A stretch of 55,575 nucleotides of DNA from Pseudomonadota bacterium (GCA_023423935.1 JAFAEQ010000028.1:1-55575), one strand, 5' to 3'; counted from the stretch's first letter, positions 10,149 to 19,334 are shown. Program-made: numbers and translations. Notes: generated from the letters alone by a model not told the origin.

Positions 10149-11906
10149 CTAAGCCACCCGCTCAGCGGGCTTCTTCCCCCGCCCATCCAGATATAGCTGG
10201 GCCCAGATCTCGCTCACGATGATCGTGTAGAGGCGCATGGCCGCTTCGGCGTGATAGCGCTTCTGACCGAGGCGGCGTGAGATGCGCTGGACTTCCTCCG
10301 GGTCGAACCAGCCGCGCGCGAGCAAACGTTCGCGGCTCAGGTAGCGATCGGACAGCTTTCGCAGCGTCTGCGCGAACTGCGCGTCCTGGCGGATGCGGGA
10401 GATGCCTTTCGGCGTATTGAGCAGGTCCGGGCTGACCAGTGAGTGCATGGCCTGGCGCAGGATGTATTTCTCCTGACCGCGGCGGATCTTGAGCTTGCTC
10501 GGCAGTGCGAACGCGTAATCCATCAGATCGCGATCGTAGAAGGGGGAAGCGAAGTCGACGCCGGAGGCCTGGAACGGTCGCTCGATGCGCACGAGCGACC
10601 GTGAGAGTGTCTCGTGCGCATCCTTGACCATGGTGTGATTCAAGAATTCCGGACCGGCACTGCCGAAGTACGGCATGTCGGGGATGAAGCTGGCCTCGCG
10701 AATCCGCGGCACGGGCGGAACCGCCCCGCGGAAATAGAGCAGGTCCATGAGCTTTGCCATCGGTCGTTGCGGCGGGCGGCCCGACTGCGTCAGCGCATAG
10801 AACTCCTGCAGATCCTTGCGCAGCGGCGGAATGAGCTGACTCAACCACAGGAGCTTGTGTTTGGGCATCCCGGCAAACAGCCCATCCGATCCCATCCCCG
10901 TCATGAGCCACTCGAAACCGTCCTCGCGCGCGGCCCGTGCGATCACGAGCGCCTGAACCGTTTCGGTTCGTCCGACGGGGCTCTCGAAGTGCCACACAGC
11001 TTCCGGCAGCAGGTCGGCGAGCGGTTCGGCAGTGACGATGACAGGCACGTGCCGACCGCCGAGTCGTTCCATGACGAGCGCGGCATTGCGAATCTCAGGG
11101 TCGTCCGCGTCGCTGCCCGCCGTATAGCCGACCAGCTCCGCGTTCGGCGCGCATTCGCGACACGCAAAGGCGACGCTCATCGAATCGATGCCGCCGCTCA
11201 AGGAGATGCCGATGCGCGGGCGGCCCGAGGCTACGCGTCGAATCGCATCGACCATACGCTGCGCAAGCTCGTCGCGAGCCACATGTTCTGCGACCGGCTG
11301 CACGTTGACCCGCAGCGGTCGCATCTCGTCCTCGGACACCACCTCGCCGTCATGGCTCAGGCGCGTGAGGGCACCAGGCGCCGCCGAATGGACGCGAGCG
11401 AGCAGCGTGCGACCGGGTGGCGTGGTCTTGTAGCACTGCAGATACTGGAGAGCGTCGAGATCTGCCTCGGCGGGCAAGTCGTTGATGGCAAGGAGCGACT
11501 TGTATTCCGTCGCAAAGCCCATCCCACCTCGTGGCAATGAGCAGTAGTGCAGGGGTTTGAGACCGACGAAATCGCGGGCCAGGATCAGTGTCTGCGAATG
11601 ATCGTCCCAGGCGGCGATCGCGACGCCACCCTGCAACCGTTCGAGCCCCGACAGCCCGTTGCGGACAAAGGTATCGAAGACCTCGTCCTCGGAGAGCCCT
11701 TTGGGTGCAGCGTCGGAGAGGTCGATGACGGCGGACAGACCGCCCTTGGCGTAGATCCGCCCCGGCTCGCGACCCGTCCGTCCCAGAAACACCGTCGGCG
11801 CCACTTCCTTCCAGACAGCCACGGGCCCGCGGTGAGCCAGGCGCTCGGCCATCTCCCGCAGCTCCGTCGAAGAAACCTGTCCGATGGCTCCGAAAATTGC
11901 GCCCAT
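10149..11906 (-). CDS. Asparagine-synthase-like protein lacking the glutaminase cysteine
   Basis: Protein of about 585 residues with an N-terminal class II glutamine-amidotransferase fold and a C-terminal AsnB-type ATP-pyrophosphatase domain. The PP-loop SLSGGIDSMSVAFACRE and the downstream GMGSDGLFAG segment are intact. The N-terminus reads MGAIFGAIGQ where active amidotransferases have Met-Cys-Gly-Ile-Phe-Gly, so the catalytic Cys is replaced by Gly. It probably cannot take nitrogen from glutamine; it may use ammonia or perform another adenylate-forming amidation, as lasso-peptide cyclases do. No precursor peptide, protease or B1-type gene is visible next to it. The start at 11906 aligns with the family; the open frame extends to 12026. 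Confidence 0.85.
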   Translation of the reverse strand: MGAIFGAIGQVSSTELREMAERLAHRGPVAVWKEVAPTVFLGRTGREPGRIYAKGGLSAVIDLSDAAPKGLSEDEVFDTFVRNGLSGLERLQGGVAIAAWDDHSQTLILARDFVGLKPLHYCSLPRGGMGFATEYKSLLAINDLPAEADLDALQYLQCYKTTPPGRTLLARVHSAAPGALTRLSHDGEVVSEDEMRPLRVNVQPVAEHVARDELAQRMVDAIRRVASGRPRIGISLSGGIDSMSVAFACRECAPNAELVGYTAGSDADDPEIRNAALVMERLGGRHVPVIVTAEPLADLLPEAVWHFESPVGRTETVQALVIARAAREDGFEWLMTGMGSDGLFAGMPKHKLLWLSQLIPPLRKDLQEFYALTQSGRPPQRPMAKLMDLLYFRGAVPPVPRIREASFIPDMPYFGSAGPEFLNHTMVKDAHETLSRSLVRIERPFQASGVDFASPFYDRDLMDYAFALPSKLKIRRGQEKYILRQAMHSLVSPDLLNTPKGISRIRQDAQFAQTLRKLSDRYLSRERLLARGWFDPEEVQRISRRLGQKRYHAEAAMRLYTIIVSEIWAQLYLDGRGKKPAERVA

Positions 11907-12044
11907 TCGCTCATGCCCTAAGCGACCTGAGGCCGCGGTTCCCATCCGGCGAACGGACAGCCCGTCGGCATTGTTCCTTACTCGCCCGGGCGCTTCCTTG
12001 CGTGCCGTAGGGCCGCTCCGTAACATCGCGCGCTCGCCGGCAGG

Positions 12045-12077
12045 CTGCTAGCTACTAGTTACTAGCTCCTAGCCAGA
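12045..12077. repeat. CTAG-rich intergenic repeat
   Basis: gctgctagc-tactagtta-ctagctcctagcc: four CTAG words in 33 bases between the divergent asparagine-synthase-like gene and aspS. Confidence 0.85.
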
Positions 12078-12150
12078 CACAGACGCCTCATCCTTAGCTT
12101 TGAGCGCCCGTCTGGCCTGCGGCAGTGGCAGTTCCGCTCTCGTCCTTACT

Positions 12151-12180
12151 CTGGCTAGTTGCTAGTAGCTAGTCGCTAGG
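12151..12180. repeat. CTAG-rich repeat just before aspS
   Basis: ctggctagtt-gctagtagct-agtcgctagg: four CTAG words in 30 bases ending 12 bases before the aspS start codon, so it occupies the aspS leader and probably the ribosome-binding region. Confidence 0.85.
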
Positions 12181-12191
12181 TGCTTCGTTCA

Positions 12192-13970
12192 ATGCGTTCC
12201 CACTATTGCGGTCAGGTCAACGAATCCCTCATCGGGCAGGACGTCAGCGTCGCGGGCTGGGTGCATCGCCGGCGCGATCATGGCGGCGTCATCTTCGTCG
12301 ATCTGCGCGATCGCGAAGGCCTGCTGCAGATCGTGTTCGATCCGGATGTGAAGGATGTGTTCACGAGCGCGGAGCGTCTGCGCAGCGAGTTCTGTATTCG
12401 CATCACGGGCAAGGTTCGTGCGCGTCCGAGCGGCACGGCCAATGCGACGCTGGCATCGGGACAGGTCGAGCTGCTCGCGAAGGAGCTCGAGATCCTGAGC
12501 CGTGCGGAAACGCCGCCGTTCCATCACGATGAAGTGACGAACGAAGAGCTGCGGCTCAAGTATCGTTATCTCGATCTGCGTCGCGACGTGATGCAGAAGC
12601 GCATTCGTCTGCGTCATCAGGTGACGCGTGCGATGCGCGACTATCTCGATAATGCCGGCTTCATCGACATCGAAACTCCGATGCTCACGAAAGCCACGCC
12701 CGAGGGCGCACGCGACTATCTCGTGCCGAGCCGCACGCATCCGGGGCAGTTCTTCGCGTTGCCGCAGTCGCCGCAGCTATTCAAGCAGCTGCTGATGATG
12801 AGCGGTTTCGATCGCTACTATCAGATCGTGCGCTGCTTCCGCGACGAGGATCTGCGTGCCGAGCGTCAGCCCGAGTTCACGCAGCTCGATATCGAAACCT
12901 CGTTCATGAGCGAAGAGCAGATCATGCAGCTCATGGAGGAGATGATTCGTCACCTGTTCAAAGCGGTGCTCGGCGATGCGCTGCCCCAGCCCTTCCCTCG
13001 CATCACCTATGCCGAGGCAATGCGTCGCTATGGATCCGATAAGCCGGACCTGCGCATCGATCTCGAGCTCGTCGACGTTGCGGATCTGGTCAAAGGTTCG
13101 GACTTCAAAGTGTTTGCAGGCCCGGCCTCCAACCCGAACGGTCGCGTCGTCGCGCTGCGTGTTCCGGAAGGTGGCACCAAGCTGTCGCGCAAGGAGATCG
13201 ACGATTACACCGCGTTCGTCGCTCGCTACGGTGCGAAAGGTCTGGCCTATGTGAAGGTCAACGAGAAGGCGAAAGGCCGCGAGGGCCTGCAGTCGCCGAT
13301 TCTCAAGTTCCTCACCGACGATGCGATCGTGGGCATTCTCTCGCGCACCGGCGCCGTCGATGGCGATCTGATTTTCTTCGGCGCCGACACGGCGAAGGTC
13401 GTGAACGATTCGATCGGTGCGCTGCGCCTGAAGGTCGGTCACGACATGAAGCTCGCGAAGACGGGATGGCATCCGTTGTGGGTCGTCGACTTCCCGATGT
13501 TCGAATGGGATCCGGACAGCAAGCGCTGGGCCGCCATGCATCACCCGTTCACTGCGCCTCGCGAAGACGATCCTGCCGTACTGCGCGCGGATCCGGCGAA
13601 CGCCGTATCGAAGGGCTACGACATGGTGCTGAACGGCTCCGAGATCGGCGGCGGTTCGGTGCGTATCCATCGCCAGGAGATGCAGTCGGCCGTGTTCGAT
13701 CTGCTCGGCATCAGCCCGGAAGAGGCCCAGGTCAAATTCGGCTTCCTGCTCGAAGCGTTGAAGTTCGGCACGCCTCCGCACGGCGGCATCGCATTCGGCC
13801 TCGATCGTATCGTGATGTTCATGGCCGGCACGGACAGCATCCGCGACGTCATCGCCTTCCCGAAGACGCAGACGGCTGCAGATCTCATGACCAACGCGCC
13901 GACCCCAGTCAGCGACGAGCAGCTCAAAGAGCTGCACATCCGCGTGAAGCTGCCGGTCAAGGCGGACTGA
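12192..13970 (+). CDS. aspS: Aspartyl-tRNA synthetase
   Basis: Class IIb aminoacyl-tRNA synthetase of the bacterial type, about 592 residues: OB-fold anticodon-binding domain (VAGWVHRRRDHGGVIFVDLRD begins it), catalytic core with class II motif 2 around CFRDEDLRAERQPEFTQLD, the bacterial GAD insertion domain, and motif 3 GGIAFGLDRIVMF. The start MRSHYCGQV at 12192 matches the family; a GTG at 12180 is in frame upstream. The stop codon is inside a hairpin at 13962-13986. Discriminating or non-discriminating type cannot be decided by eye. Confidence 0.96.
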   Translation: MRSHYCGQVNESLIGQDVSVAGWVHRRRDHGGVIFVDLRDREGLLQIVFDPDVKDVFTSAERLRSEFCIRITGKVRARPSGTANATLASGQVELLAKELEILSRAETPPFHHDEVTNEELRLKYRYLDLRRDVMQKRIRLRHQVTRAMRDYLDNAGFIDIETPMLTKATPEGARDYLVPSRTHPGQFFALPQSPQLFKQLLMMSGFDRYYQIVRCFRDEDLRAERQPEFTQLDIETSFMSEEQIMQLMEEMIRHLFKAVLGDALPQPFPRITYAEAMRRYGSDKPDLRIDLELVDVADLVKGSDFKVFAGPASNPNGRVVALRVPEGGTKLSRKEIDDYTAFVARYGAKGLAYVKVNEKAKGREGLQSPILKFLTDDAIVGILSRTGAVDGDLIFFGADTAKVVNDSIGALRLKVGHDMKLAKTGWHPLWVVDFPMFEWDPDSKRWAAMHHPFTAPREDDPAVLRADPANAVSKGYDMVLNGSEIGGGSVRIHRQEMQSAVFDLLGISPEEAQVKFGFLLEALKFGTPPHGGIAFGLDRIVMFMAGTDSIRDVIAFPKTQTAADLMTNAPTPVSDEQLKELHIRVKLPVKAD

Positions 13971-13986
13971 GCAAGGCTCAGTCCGC
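13962..13986. repeat. Palindrome spanning the aspS stop codon
   Basis: An 11-bp perfect stem (13962-13972 with 13976-13986) around a 3-nt loop; the TGA stop is 13968-13970. As at bamD and clpB, the terminal coding bases are mirrored immediately downstream and CTAG words follow. Confidence 0.8.
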
Positions 13987-14070
13987 AGCTGCTAGCCAAG
14001 CAGGTGTTAGCCAACTAGCTACTAGCAGCTGGCCAGAGGAAGAGAACGGAGCCGCTAGCCAACTAGCGGC
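13986..14070. repeat. CTAG-rich repeat downstream of aspS
   Basis: Contains gctgctagcc, actagctactagc, gctagcc and actagcgg, five CTAG words, in the convergent gap after aspS. No gene is visible between 13971 and 14389. Confidence 0.8.
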
Positions 14071-14105
14071 GGGCATCTCGCAGAGCGGAGAGGGAGTCCG
14101 GAATG

Positions 14106-14352
14106 GGAGTAACCACATAGAACACAAAGATCACAAAGCGTTAGAGCCAGCAGATCCGAAGCGACTGTCTAGAGCCTAACCGCCCAAGCACCGACATGGC
14201 TCATTGGTGAGTCAGACGACCGCTGCTCTGACATCACGTCCTTGCAAGGCGCCACCGCGCCGGCTCCGGTTGGAGTCGAGCCCTTACCAAAGCCTAGACA
14301 CCCGGCCGGTATATTCCGTTTTTGTGATCTTTGTGTTCTCTGTGGTTACTCC
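14106..14352. mobile_element. 247-bp element with 32-bp inverted termini (MITE-like)
   Basis: The left end at 14106-14138 reads ggagtaaccaca-tagaacacaaagatcacaaa and its inverse complement lies at 14320-14352 with one visible mismatch. Similar accacagagaacacaaag words are common intergenic palindromes in many bacteria. The interior of about 180 bp has no convincing open frame. No target-site duplication was seen. It is noncoding and could be a non-autonomous transposon relic or a large structured repeat. Confidence 0.65.
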
Positions 14353-14389
14353 GATGTCTTTTCTGCGGTCTTTGCGACCGCTTGGCTTC

Positions 14390-15019
14390 TTAGGCAACAC
14401 CCAGCTTCACCAGCAGCTCCTTCGGAGGACCCTCGAATTTCGCCAGGGGCACATTGCCGCGATAGCCGAGATCGTTGCTGCCGATTGGCGTCGTGTAGAA
14501 GCCCACTGCGGTGAGATCGCGAAAGCGCATGAAGAAGGCCGCAGGCTTCTCGAGTTCGCTCGGTAGTGGCGAGTTCACGAGCTCATCGCAGATGATTTCG
14601 CGCTGTTGGGCGCTGATGCTCACGAAGTCTTTCTTGAACTTGGATCGAGCGCGTTCGTCGAGCCAGGCGAGGCCCTCGAGGATGACGGGTCGATCGCGCG
14701 CATTGTCCGGATAGGGCGCGCTGATCCATTCGTCGATGAACTCGACGACGCCGAGCGCCGAGGGTGCGGGCTGATCGCCCTCGGGCGGAATGATCAGATC
14801 CGTGAGTACCGCGGCTTGCTTGCGTTGCGCTGCGCTCATTGTCAGCGGCCACAGATCGCCGGGCGCATAGGTCTTGATGAGATTCGGATCCTTGCCATAG
14901 CCCTTCGCGGACGGCACCGATGCCCGGGCTGCGTTGTCCGCAAAGGCGATCGAGGGAGCGCGTGAGGCAGCGCTCGCAGCGAGCACCCATTGAATGACGG
15001 TACGACGATCGACGTTCAT
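14390..15019 (-). CDS. Gluconate 2-dehydrogenase subunit 3-like protein
   Basis: 209-residue exported protein with a Tat-type signal (DRRTVIQWVLAASAA) and the gluconate_2-dh3 domain: a hydrophilic helical protein with LTDLIIPPEGDQPAPSALG and a C-terminal FYTTPIGSNDLGYRG segment. Subunit 3 proteins act as small partners of membrane or periplasmic GMC flavin dehydrogenases and assist their export. It lies downstream of the GMC oxidoreductase on the same strand, separated by 118 bp that carries a CTAG-rich repeat, which fits a dehydrogenase pair. Confidence 0.9.
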   Translation of the reverse strand: MNVDRRTVIQWVLAASAASRAPSIAFADNAARASVPSAKGYGKDPNLIKTYAPGDLWPLTMSAAQRKQAAVLTDLIIPPEGDQPAPSALGVVEFIDEWISAPYPDNARDRPVILEGLAWLDERARSKFKKDFVSISAQQREIICDELVNSPLPSELEKPAAFFMRFRDLTAVGFYTTPIGSNDLGYRGNVPLAKFEGPPKELLVKLGVA

Positions 15020-15041
15020 AGGCCTTCCTGGTTGTGAGTCT

Positions 15042-15113
15042 CTAGTCTCTAGTCGGCTAGTCTGCTAGCCAGAGTTGAAGTCGCTGCTCCGGTGCTGGCT
15101 AGCGGACTAGCAG
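15042..15113. repeat. CTAG-rich repeat between the dehydrogenase subunit genes
   Basis: tctctagtctctagtcggctagtctgctagcc followed after about 25 bases by ggctagcggactagcagacc: six CTAG words. It sits in the gap between the GMC gene and subunit 3 without an evident terminator. Confidence 0.85.
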
Positions 15114-15137
15114 ACCAGTAGCTGATGGCTTCTCGTC

Positions 15138-16937
15138 TCACAGTTCTTTCCTCTTCATCGCGCCCAGCATGTAGTCCGCGGAACGCCAGGCGAGCGCCAT
15201 GATCGTGAGCGTCGGGTTCTTATCGGCGTTCGACGGAAAAGGCGCGCCGTCGGTGAGGAACAGATTCTTCACGTCCCACGCCTGCCCGTACTGGTTCACG
15301 ACCGAGCTCTTCGGGTCGGCGCCCATGATTGCGCCGCCGACCTCGTGAATGATGTAGCCGCCCGGTGCAATGGCCTTCGCGCCGTCCTTCTCGAGTTTCG
15401 AGAGCACACGTCCGCCCATGGCGTCGATGATTTCCGCAAACGCCTTGTGCATGTGCGCGGCCTGACGCGTCTCGTGCTCGGACCATTTCCAATGGAAGCG
15501 CAGGATGGGAATGCCGTAGCGATCTTTCTTGTCCGGATCGAGCTCGCAGTACGAGTTCTCGTTCGGAATCATTTCGCCGCGACCGGTGAGATGCACGATC
15601 GACCCGTAGTAACGCCGCATGTCTTCGCGGAATTTCCTGCCGTAGCCCTGCGACAGATGCGCGACCTGCATGATCGAGCCGATGCCGGGTGCATCGCGTC
15701 CCGCGCCCGGCTCGATGTGATAGCCGCGCGGAAAGTCGAGCTTGCCTGCGAGCTGTTCCTTGTAGAGCCACCAGGGCGTGTACACGTGCGAACCGCTGGT
15801 GCCGTCCTCGTTGTGCGGCGGCATGCTTTCGAGTGCGGGAATCTGCCCTGAAATGCCCGCACCGACCGTATCCATGAGGTAGCGACCCACCTTGCCGCTC
15901 GAGTTCGCCAGGCCATTCGGAAATTGCGGCGACTTCGAATTGAGCAGGATGCGCACCGTCTCGCATGCGCTGGCCGCGAGCGTCACGATGCGGCCCTTCG
16001 CGCTGCGTTCTTTCCCATCGCGCTTGTCGATGTAGATCACGCCGGTGGCGCTGCCGTCCTTGCCGAGCGTGACTTCGCGCACCATGGCATTCGTGAGAAT
16101 GTCGAGATTGCCGGTGGCGAGTGCGGGCGGCAGATGCACGGTCGTCGATTGATAGTTCGCGCGAATCGAACAGCCGCGTCCGCAATCCGTGGCCCAGAAA
16201 CAGGCGGCGCGACTCGCCATGTGTTCGGCGGCAATCTTCTGCGCGCGCGGATTGCCTGGATGCAACAACGCAGGAATGCGTTGGTGATCGAGCTGCTTGG
16301 TCAGCACCGCACGGTGCATCGCGACCACGGGGACCCCGACCTTTGCAGCGCCTTTGCGCAGGAAGAGCTCGCCTGCACGCGGCGTCGGGGCGGGCAGCAA
16401 TACACCTTCGGGTGAGTCGGGCGTGTTCTCGAGCCCATCGCGATTGCCATGTACGCCGATGAGCATCTCGACTTTGTCGTAGTAGGGCGCGACGTCTTCG
16501 TAGGAGAAGGGCCAGTCGAATCCGAGCCCATCGCGCTGACGACCCTTGAAGTCGTACGGACCGTTGCGCAGGGAGATGCGTCCCCAATGATTCGTGCGTC
16601 CACCGAGCATGCGCGCGCGCCACCACCAGAACTGCTGCGCCTTCTCGTCCGAGGCATTGCTGTAAGGCTCGCCGGGAATCTGCCATCCGCCATCGACGGT
16701 CGCGTCGTAGAAGCCGAATTCCTTGTCTGCGGTCGAGCCGCCACGCAACGGTGCCTGCTGATTCGTCTGAAACATCGGCGTTTCAGCTTCGGCCGAGTAG
16801 TTGCGCCCGGCTTCGAGCATCAGCACTCGCGCACCTTCCATCGCGAGGGTGTACGCAGTCTGGCCTCCTGCAGCACCCGAGCCGACGACGATGACATCGT
16901 ACTGGTCCTGCAATCCTGCAGGTTCGATGAACGGCAT
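15138..16937 (-). CDS. GMC family FAD-dependent oxidoreductase (sugar dehydrogenase type)
   Basis: 599-residue glucose-methanol-choline family flavoprotein. The N-terminal FAD-binding Rossmann motif is VIVVGSGAAGGQTAYTLAM, with LMLEAG ending the second strand. The C-terminal GMC_oxred_C domain contains GGAIMGADP and NLFLTDGAPFPSNADKNPTLT, with the His and Asn expected at the active site (HEVGGA, NADKNP). The closest functional types are gluconate 2-dehydrogenase and glucoside 3-dehydrogenase flavoprotein subunits. Neighbours are subunit 3 downstream, and a TIM-barrel isomerase and a DUF1080 hydrolase upstream, all on the minus strand. Oxidation of sugars or glycosides, probably at C3, is inferred from this context. 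Confidence 0.9.
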   Translation of the reverse strand: MPFIEPAGLQDQYDVIVVGSGAAGGQTAYTLAMEGARVLMLEAGRNYSAEAETPMFQTNQQAPLRGGSTADKEFGFYDATVDGGWQIPGEPYSNASDEKAQQFWWWRARMLGGRTNHWGRISLRNGPYDFKGRQRDGLGFDWPFSYEDVAPYYDKVEMLIGVHGNRDGLENTPDSPEGVLLPAPTPRAGELFLRKGAAKVGVPVVAMHRAVLTKQLDHQRIPALLHPGNPRAQKIAAEHMASRAACFWATDCGRGCSIRANYQSTTVHLPPALATGNLDILTNAMVREVTLGKDGSATGVIYIDKRDGKERSAKGRIVTLAASACETVRILLNSKSPQFPNGLANSSGKVGRYLMDTVGAGISGQIPALESMPPHNEDGTSGSHVYTPWWLYKEQLAGKLDFPRGYHIEPGAGRDAPGIGSIMQVAHLSQGYGRKFREDMRRYYGSIVHLTGRGEMIPNENSYCELDPDKKDRYGIPILRFHWKWSEHETRQAAHMHKAFAEIIDAMGGRVLSKLEKDGAKAIAPGGYIIHEVGGAIMGADPKSSVVNQYGQAWDVKNLFLTDGAPFPSNADKNPTLTIMALAWRSADYMLGAMKRKEL

Positions 16938-17219
16938 AGAGTTCCCCCAAAACGCGCGCTGATCGATGTGCCTGGCTCGCTACCCGCGAGTTGTGAAGGC
17001 AACACGGTGTGCTTCCATGCTGCCACAAGCCGGACGCATCGTCTCTATGACATTCCGGGACATTTCTGCAAGTGAACCGCCGTTTCGGCCGCGACGAATC
17101 GGTTCAAATGAGAGCGCAGTGTTGCGGTTCGATCATCGTTCGCGTTCCGCGGCTGTCTGCTCTCAGCTCTGCCGCGCGCGAGAAGCCAACGGACCCGCAG
17201 ATCCGTTGGCTCATCCAGG

Positions 17220-18149
17220 TCAGACCTTCAGCTTCGCCAGGTAGTCGTGGCTGATCTTCACCGACTCCATCACCGGGCGATCGAAATTTTCCTGTTCGAC
17301 GAAGTAATGCTTGATCTGTGACCGGTCGAGCGAGCCGAACAAGGCTTTCCAGTCGATCTGTCCGCTGCCGACTTCGGTGGTGTTGGTCTCCACCTTGTCG
17401 ACGAGTGGTTTCACGCCCTTCTTCACATCTTTCACGTGCAGCAACGACACACGCTTCGAGTGCTTCTTCGTGAATGCGATGGGATCGAGGCCAGCGGCGA
17501 CGACCCAGCCGAGGTCGAGTTCGATCGTGACCAGATCGGGATCGGTCCAGGCGATGAGCTTCTCGAAGATCATGTCGTCGCCGATCTTGCGGAACTCAAG
17601 ATTGTGATTGTGATAGCCAGTGCGGATGCCGACTTTCTTCGTCATCGCACCAATCTTGTTGAGCTGATCGGCCATCCATTTCCAGTCATCGAGCGTCGTG
17701 CCGTTCACGATGCTGTTAGGCGCATTGTTCGGGACGTTCGCGAAACGATTGTCCGCGACCGCCGGGAACGGCACGACCACGTTCTTGACACCGAGCTCGG
17801 CGGCAAAGTCGATCTTCTTCTGCGTGTCGATCAGCAGGTCGGTCAGGCCCTGATGCGTCGAGGGAGCGCTCAGGCCGAAACTGCTCAGCAACGTGCGCAG
17901 CTCCTTGGCGCTCTTGTTGTAGTAACCGGCGAGCTCGACCTCGCTATAACCATAGGAGCCGAGTTTCTCCAGCGTTCCATTCAAATCCTTCGCGGTTTCC
18001 TCGCGAACGGTATAGAGCTGAATGCCGATGGGCAGCGCCAGTGGCCCGGTCGATCCGGTGGGGCGCGCGTTCGCCAACAGGCTGTTCATGCAGGCCATTC
18101 CCGCAAGTGCATAGGAGCTGTGTTGAATGAAGGCTCGTCGTGAAATCAT
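17220..18149 (-). CDS. Xylose-isomerase-like TIM barrel protein, Tat-exported
   Basis: 309-residue sugar phosphate isomerase/epimerase (AP-endonuclease family 2 fold) with an N-terminal twin-arginine signal (ISRRAFIQHSSYALAGMACM). The metal-site residues of the family are visible: GYHNHNLEF (His), ELDLGWV (Asp), LLHVKDVK (His) and HYFVEQE (Glu). Export distinguishes it from cytoplasmic inositol or xylose isomerases. Together with the GMC oxidoreductase and the DUF1080 protein this suggests isomerisation or beta-elimination of a keto-glycoside in the periplasm; this role is inference. Confidence 0.87.
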   Translation of the reverse strand: MISRRAFIQHSSYALAGMACMNSLLANARPTGSTGPLALPIGIQLYTVREETAKDLNGTLEKLGSYGYSEVELAGYYNKSAKELRTLLSSFGLSAPSTHQGLTDLLIDTQKKIDFAAELGVKNVVVPFPAVADNRFANVPNNAPNSIVNGTTLDDWKWMADQLNKIGAMTKKVGIRTGYHNHNLEFRKIGDDMIFEKLIAWTDPDLVTIELDLGWVVAAGLDPIAFTKKHSKRVSLLHVKDVKKGVKPLVDKVETNTTEVGSGQIDWKALFGSLDRSQIKHYFVEQENFDRPVMESVKISHDYLAKLKV

Positions 18150-18300
18150 GCGATGTCCTCGTTGAGTGATCTTCGATCCTCTCGCTCATGCGTGAGCGGA
18201 AGGGCTCCTTACTTCAAGCGATCCCAACACGCACGGCGGCGTTGATGGGATATATGGAGGCGACGGTTTGAGCGCTCGGCTCGCGCGGCACCGATGCCTC

Positions 18301-19212
18301 TCAATACTTGCACTGCTTCGGATCCGACTTGACGAAGTAACGCTTGTAGTTCTTCGCCTTCTCATCCATGCAACCGACGAGCGGCAGCAGTTCGACTTTG
18401 CGGAAGTCGATCGGGTGCGATTCGCTTTGCAACGAGATATAGCCCTGCTCGATCAGCTGCCCATCGGGCTTCGCCTTGGGATCGAAAGGCGAGACGGCGC
18501 CGCCGCCGAACTGAGGCAACGAGTAACGCAGCACCTCTTTGCCGTTCACGTAGTGAATGATTTCGCCCGCGCCCAGCACGACCATCTCCGCGCGCACCCA
18601 TTGATCGCCGTCCAGAGTGGGCGATGTCGATTCCAGGCAGTGCTCAGGATAGATCTTGCCGTCGAACACAATTTCCGTGCCGGGCGAACACATGTTGGCC
18701 GTCGGCCGGGCCTTGCCATCGGAGAGTCCGCCGAGGAACTGCGCTTCGATCGAGATCGGGAAGTCCTGATCGCGCAGCATCGTCTTCGGATCCTGCCCGT
18801 GCAGCATCGCGCCGCTGTTGCGAAGTGCCCAGGTGCCTGGTCCTTGAGGCGCCTGTTCGCCTACGAACCGATACTCCACGACCAGTCGGTAGTAGGAGAA
18901 CGGGTCCTTGTAGAAGAGATGGCCGAACTTCTTGTCGAACGCTTTGTAGTCGTCATAGCGGACCTTCAGCAGCCCGTCCTCGACACGAAATGTATTGGCA
19001 AAGTTATCGCCGAGATCGTGATGCGTGATCTTCGGCGTCCAGCCGGTGAGATCGCGGCCGTTGAATAGTGCAATCCATTCTTCTTGATCGGCGGCGGTCG
19101 TCTGAGCGGTGCAGGGCAATGCCATGCCGAGACCGACGAGCCCACAGTAGAATGCAGCCCGCGCGGCGCGGCCGACAGTCGTCTTCTCGAGTGCTGGCTT
19201 TTCAGCCCGCAT
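18301..19212 (-). CDS. DUF1080 / 3-keto-disaccharide hydrolase family protein
   Basis: 303-residue secreted protein: signal peptide around AAFYCGLVGLGMALPCTAQ, then the PF06439 jelly-roll domain beginning WIALFNGRDLTGWTPK, the classic start of the family. Members have been shown to cleave 3-keto-glycosides. Further family segments are NSGAMLHGQDP, IEAQFLGG and EMVVLGAGEIIHYVNG. The start at 19212 has a GGGGGAGG ribosome-binding site 6-8 bases upstream; the open frame to 19470 is rejected because it would hide the signal peptide. First gene of the minus-strand keto-glycoside group. Confidence 0.9.
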   Translation of the reverse strand: MRAEKPALEKTTVGRAARAAFYCGLVGLGMALPCTAQTTAADQEEWIALFNGRDLTGWTPKITHHDLGDNFANTFRVEDGLLKVRYDDYKAFDKKFGHLFYKDPFSYYRLVVEYRFVGEQAPQGPGTWALRNSGAMLHGQDPKTMLRDQDFPISIEAQFLGGLSDGKARPTANMCSPGTEIVFDGKIYPEHCLESTSPTLDGDQWVRAEMVVLGAGEIIHYVNGKEVLRYSLPQFGGGAVSPFDPKAKPDGQLIEQGYISLQSESHPIDFRKVELLPLVGCMDEKAKNYKRYFVKSDPKQCKY

Positions 19213-19334
19213 GGTGTCCTCCCCCAACGAACCCGGCCGGACTCGGGCGCCCGACTCTCCTCGAACGAGCGTAACGCACACGACGCCAGCAAGACCAGTG
19301 AGAATGTCTGTCCAATGTGCCTGGTAAAGATTGC

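Noticed and set aside
10149..11906. Lasso-peptide gene cluster
   Set aside because: No precursor peptide, B1/B2 protease or transporter gene is seen within the flanking intergenic regions; only the cyclase-like feature (missing Cys) is present.
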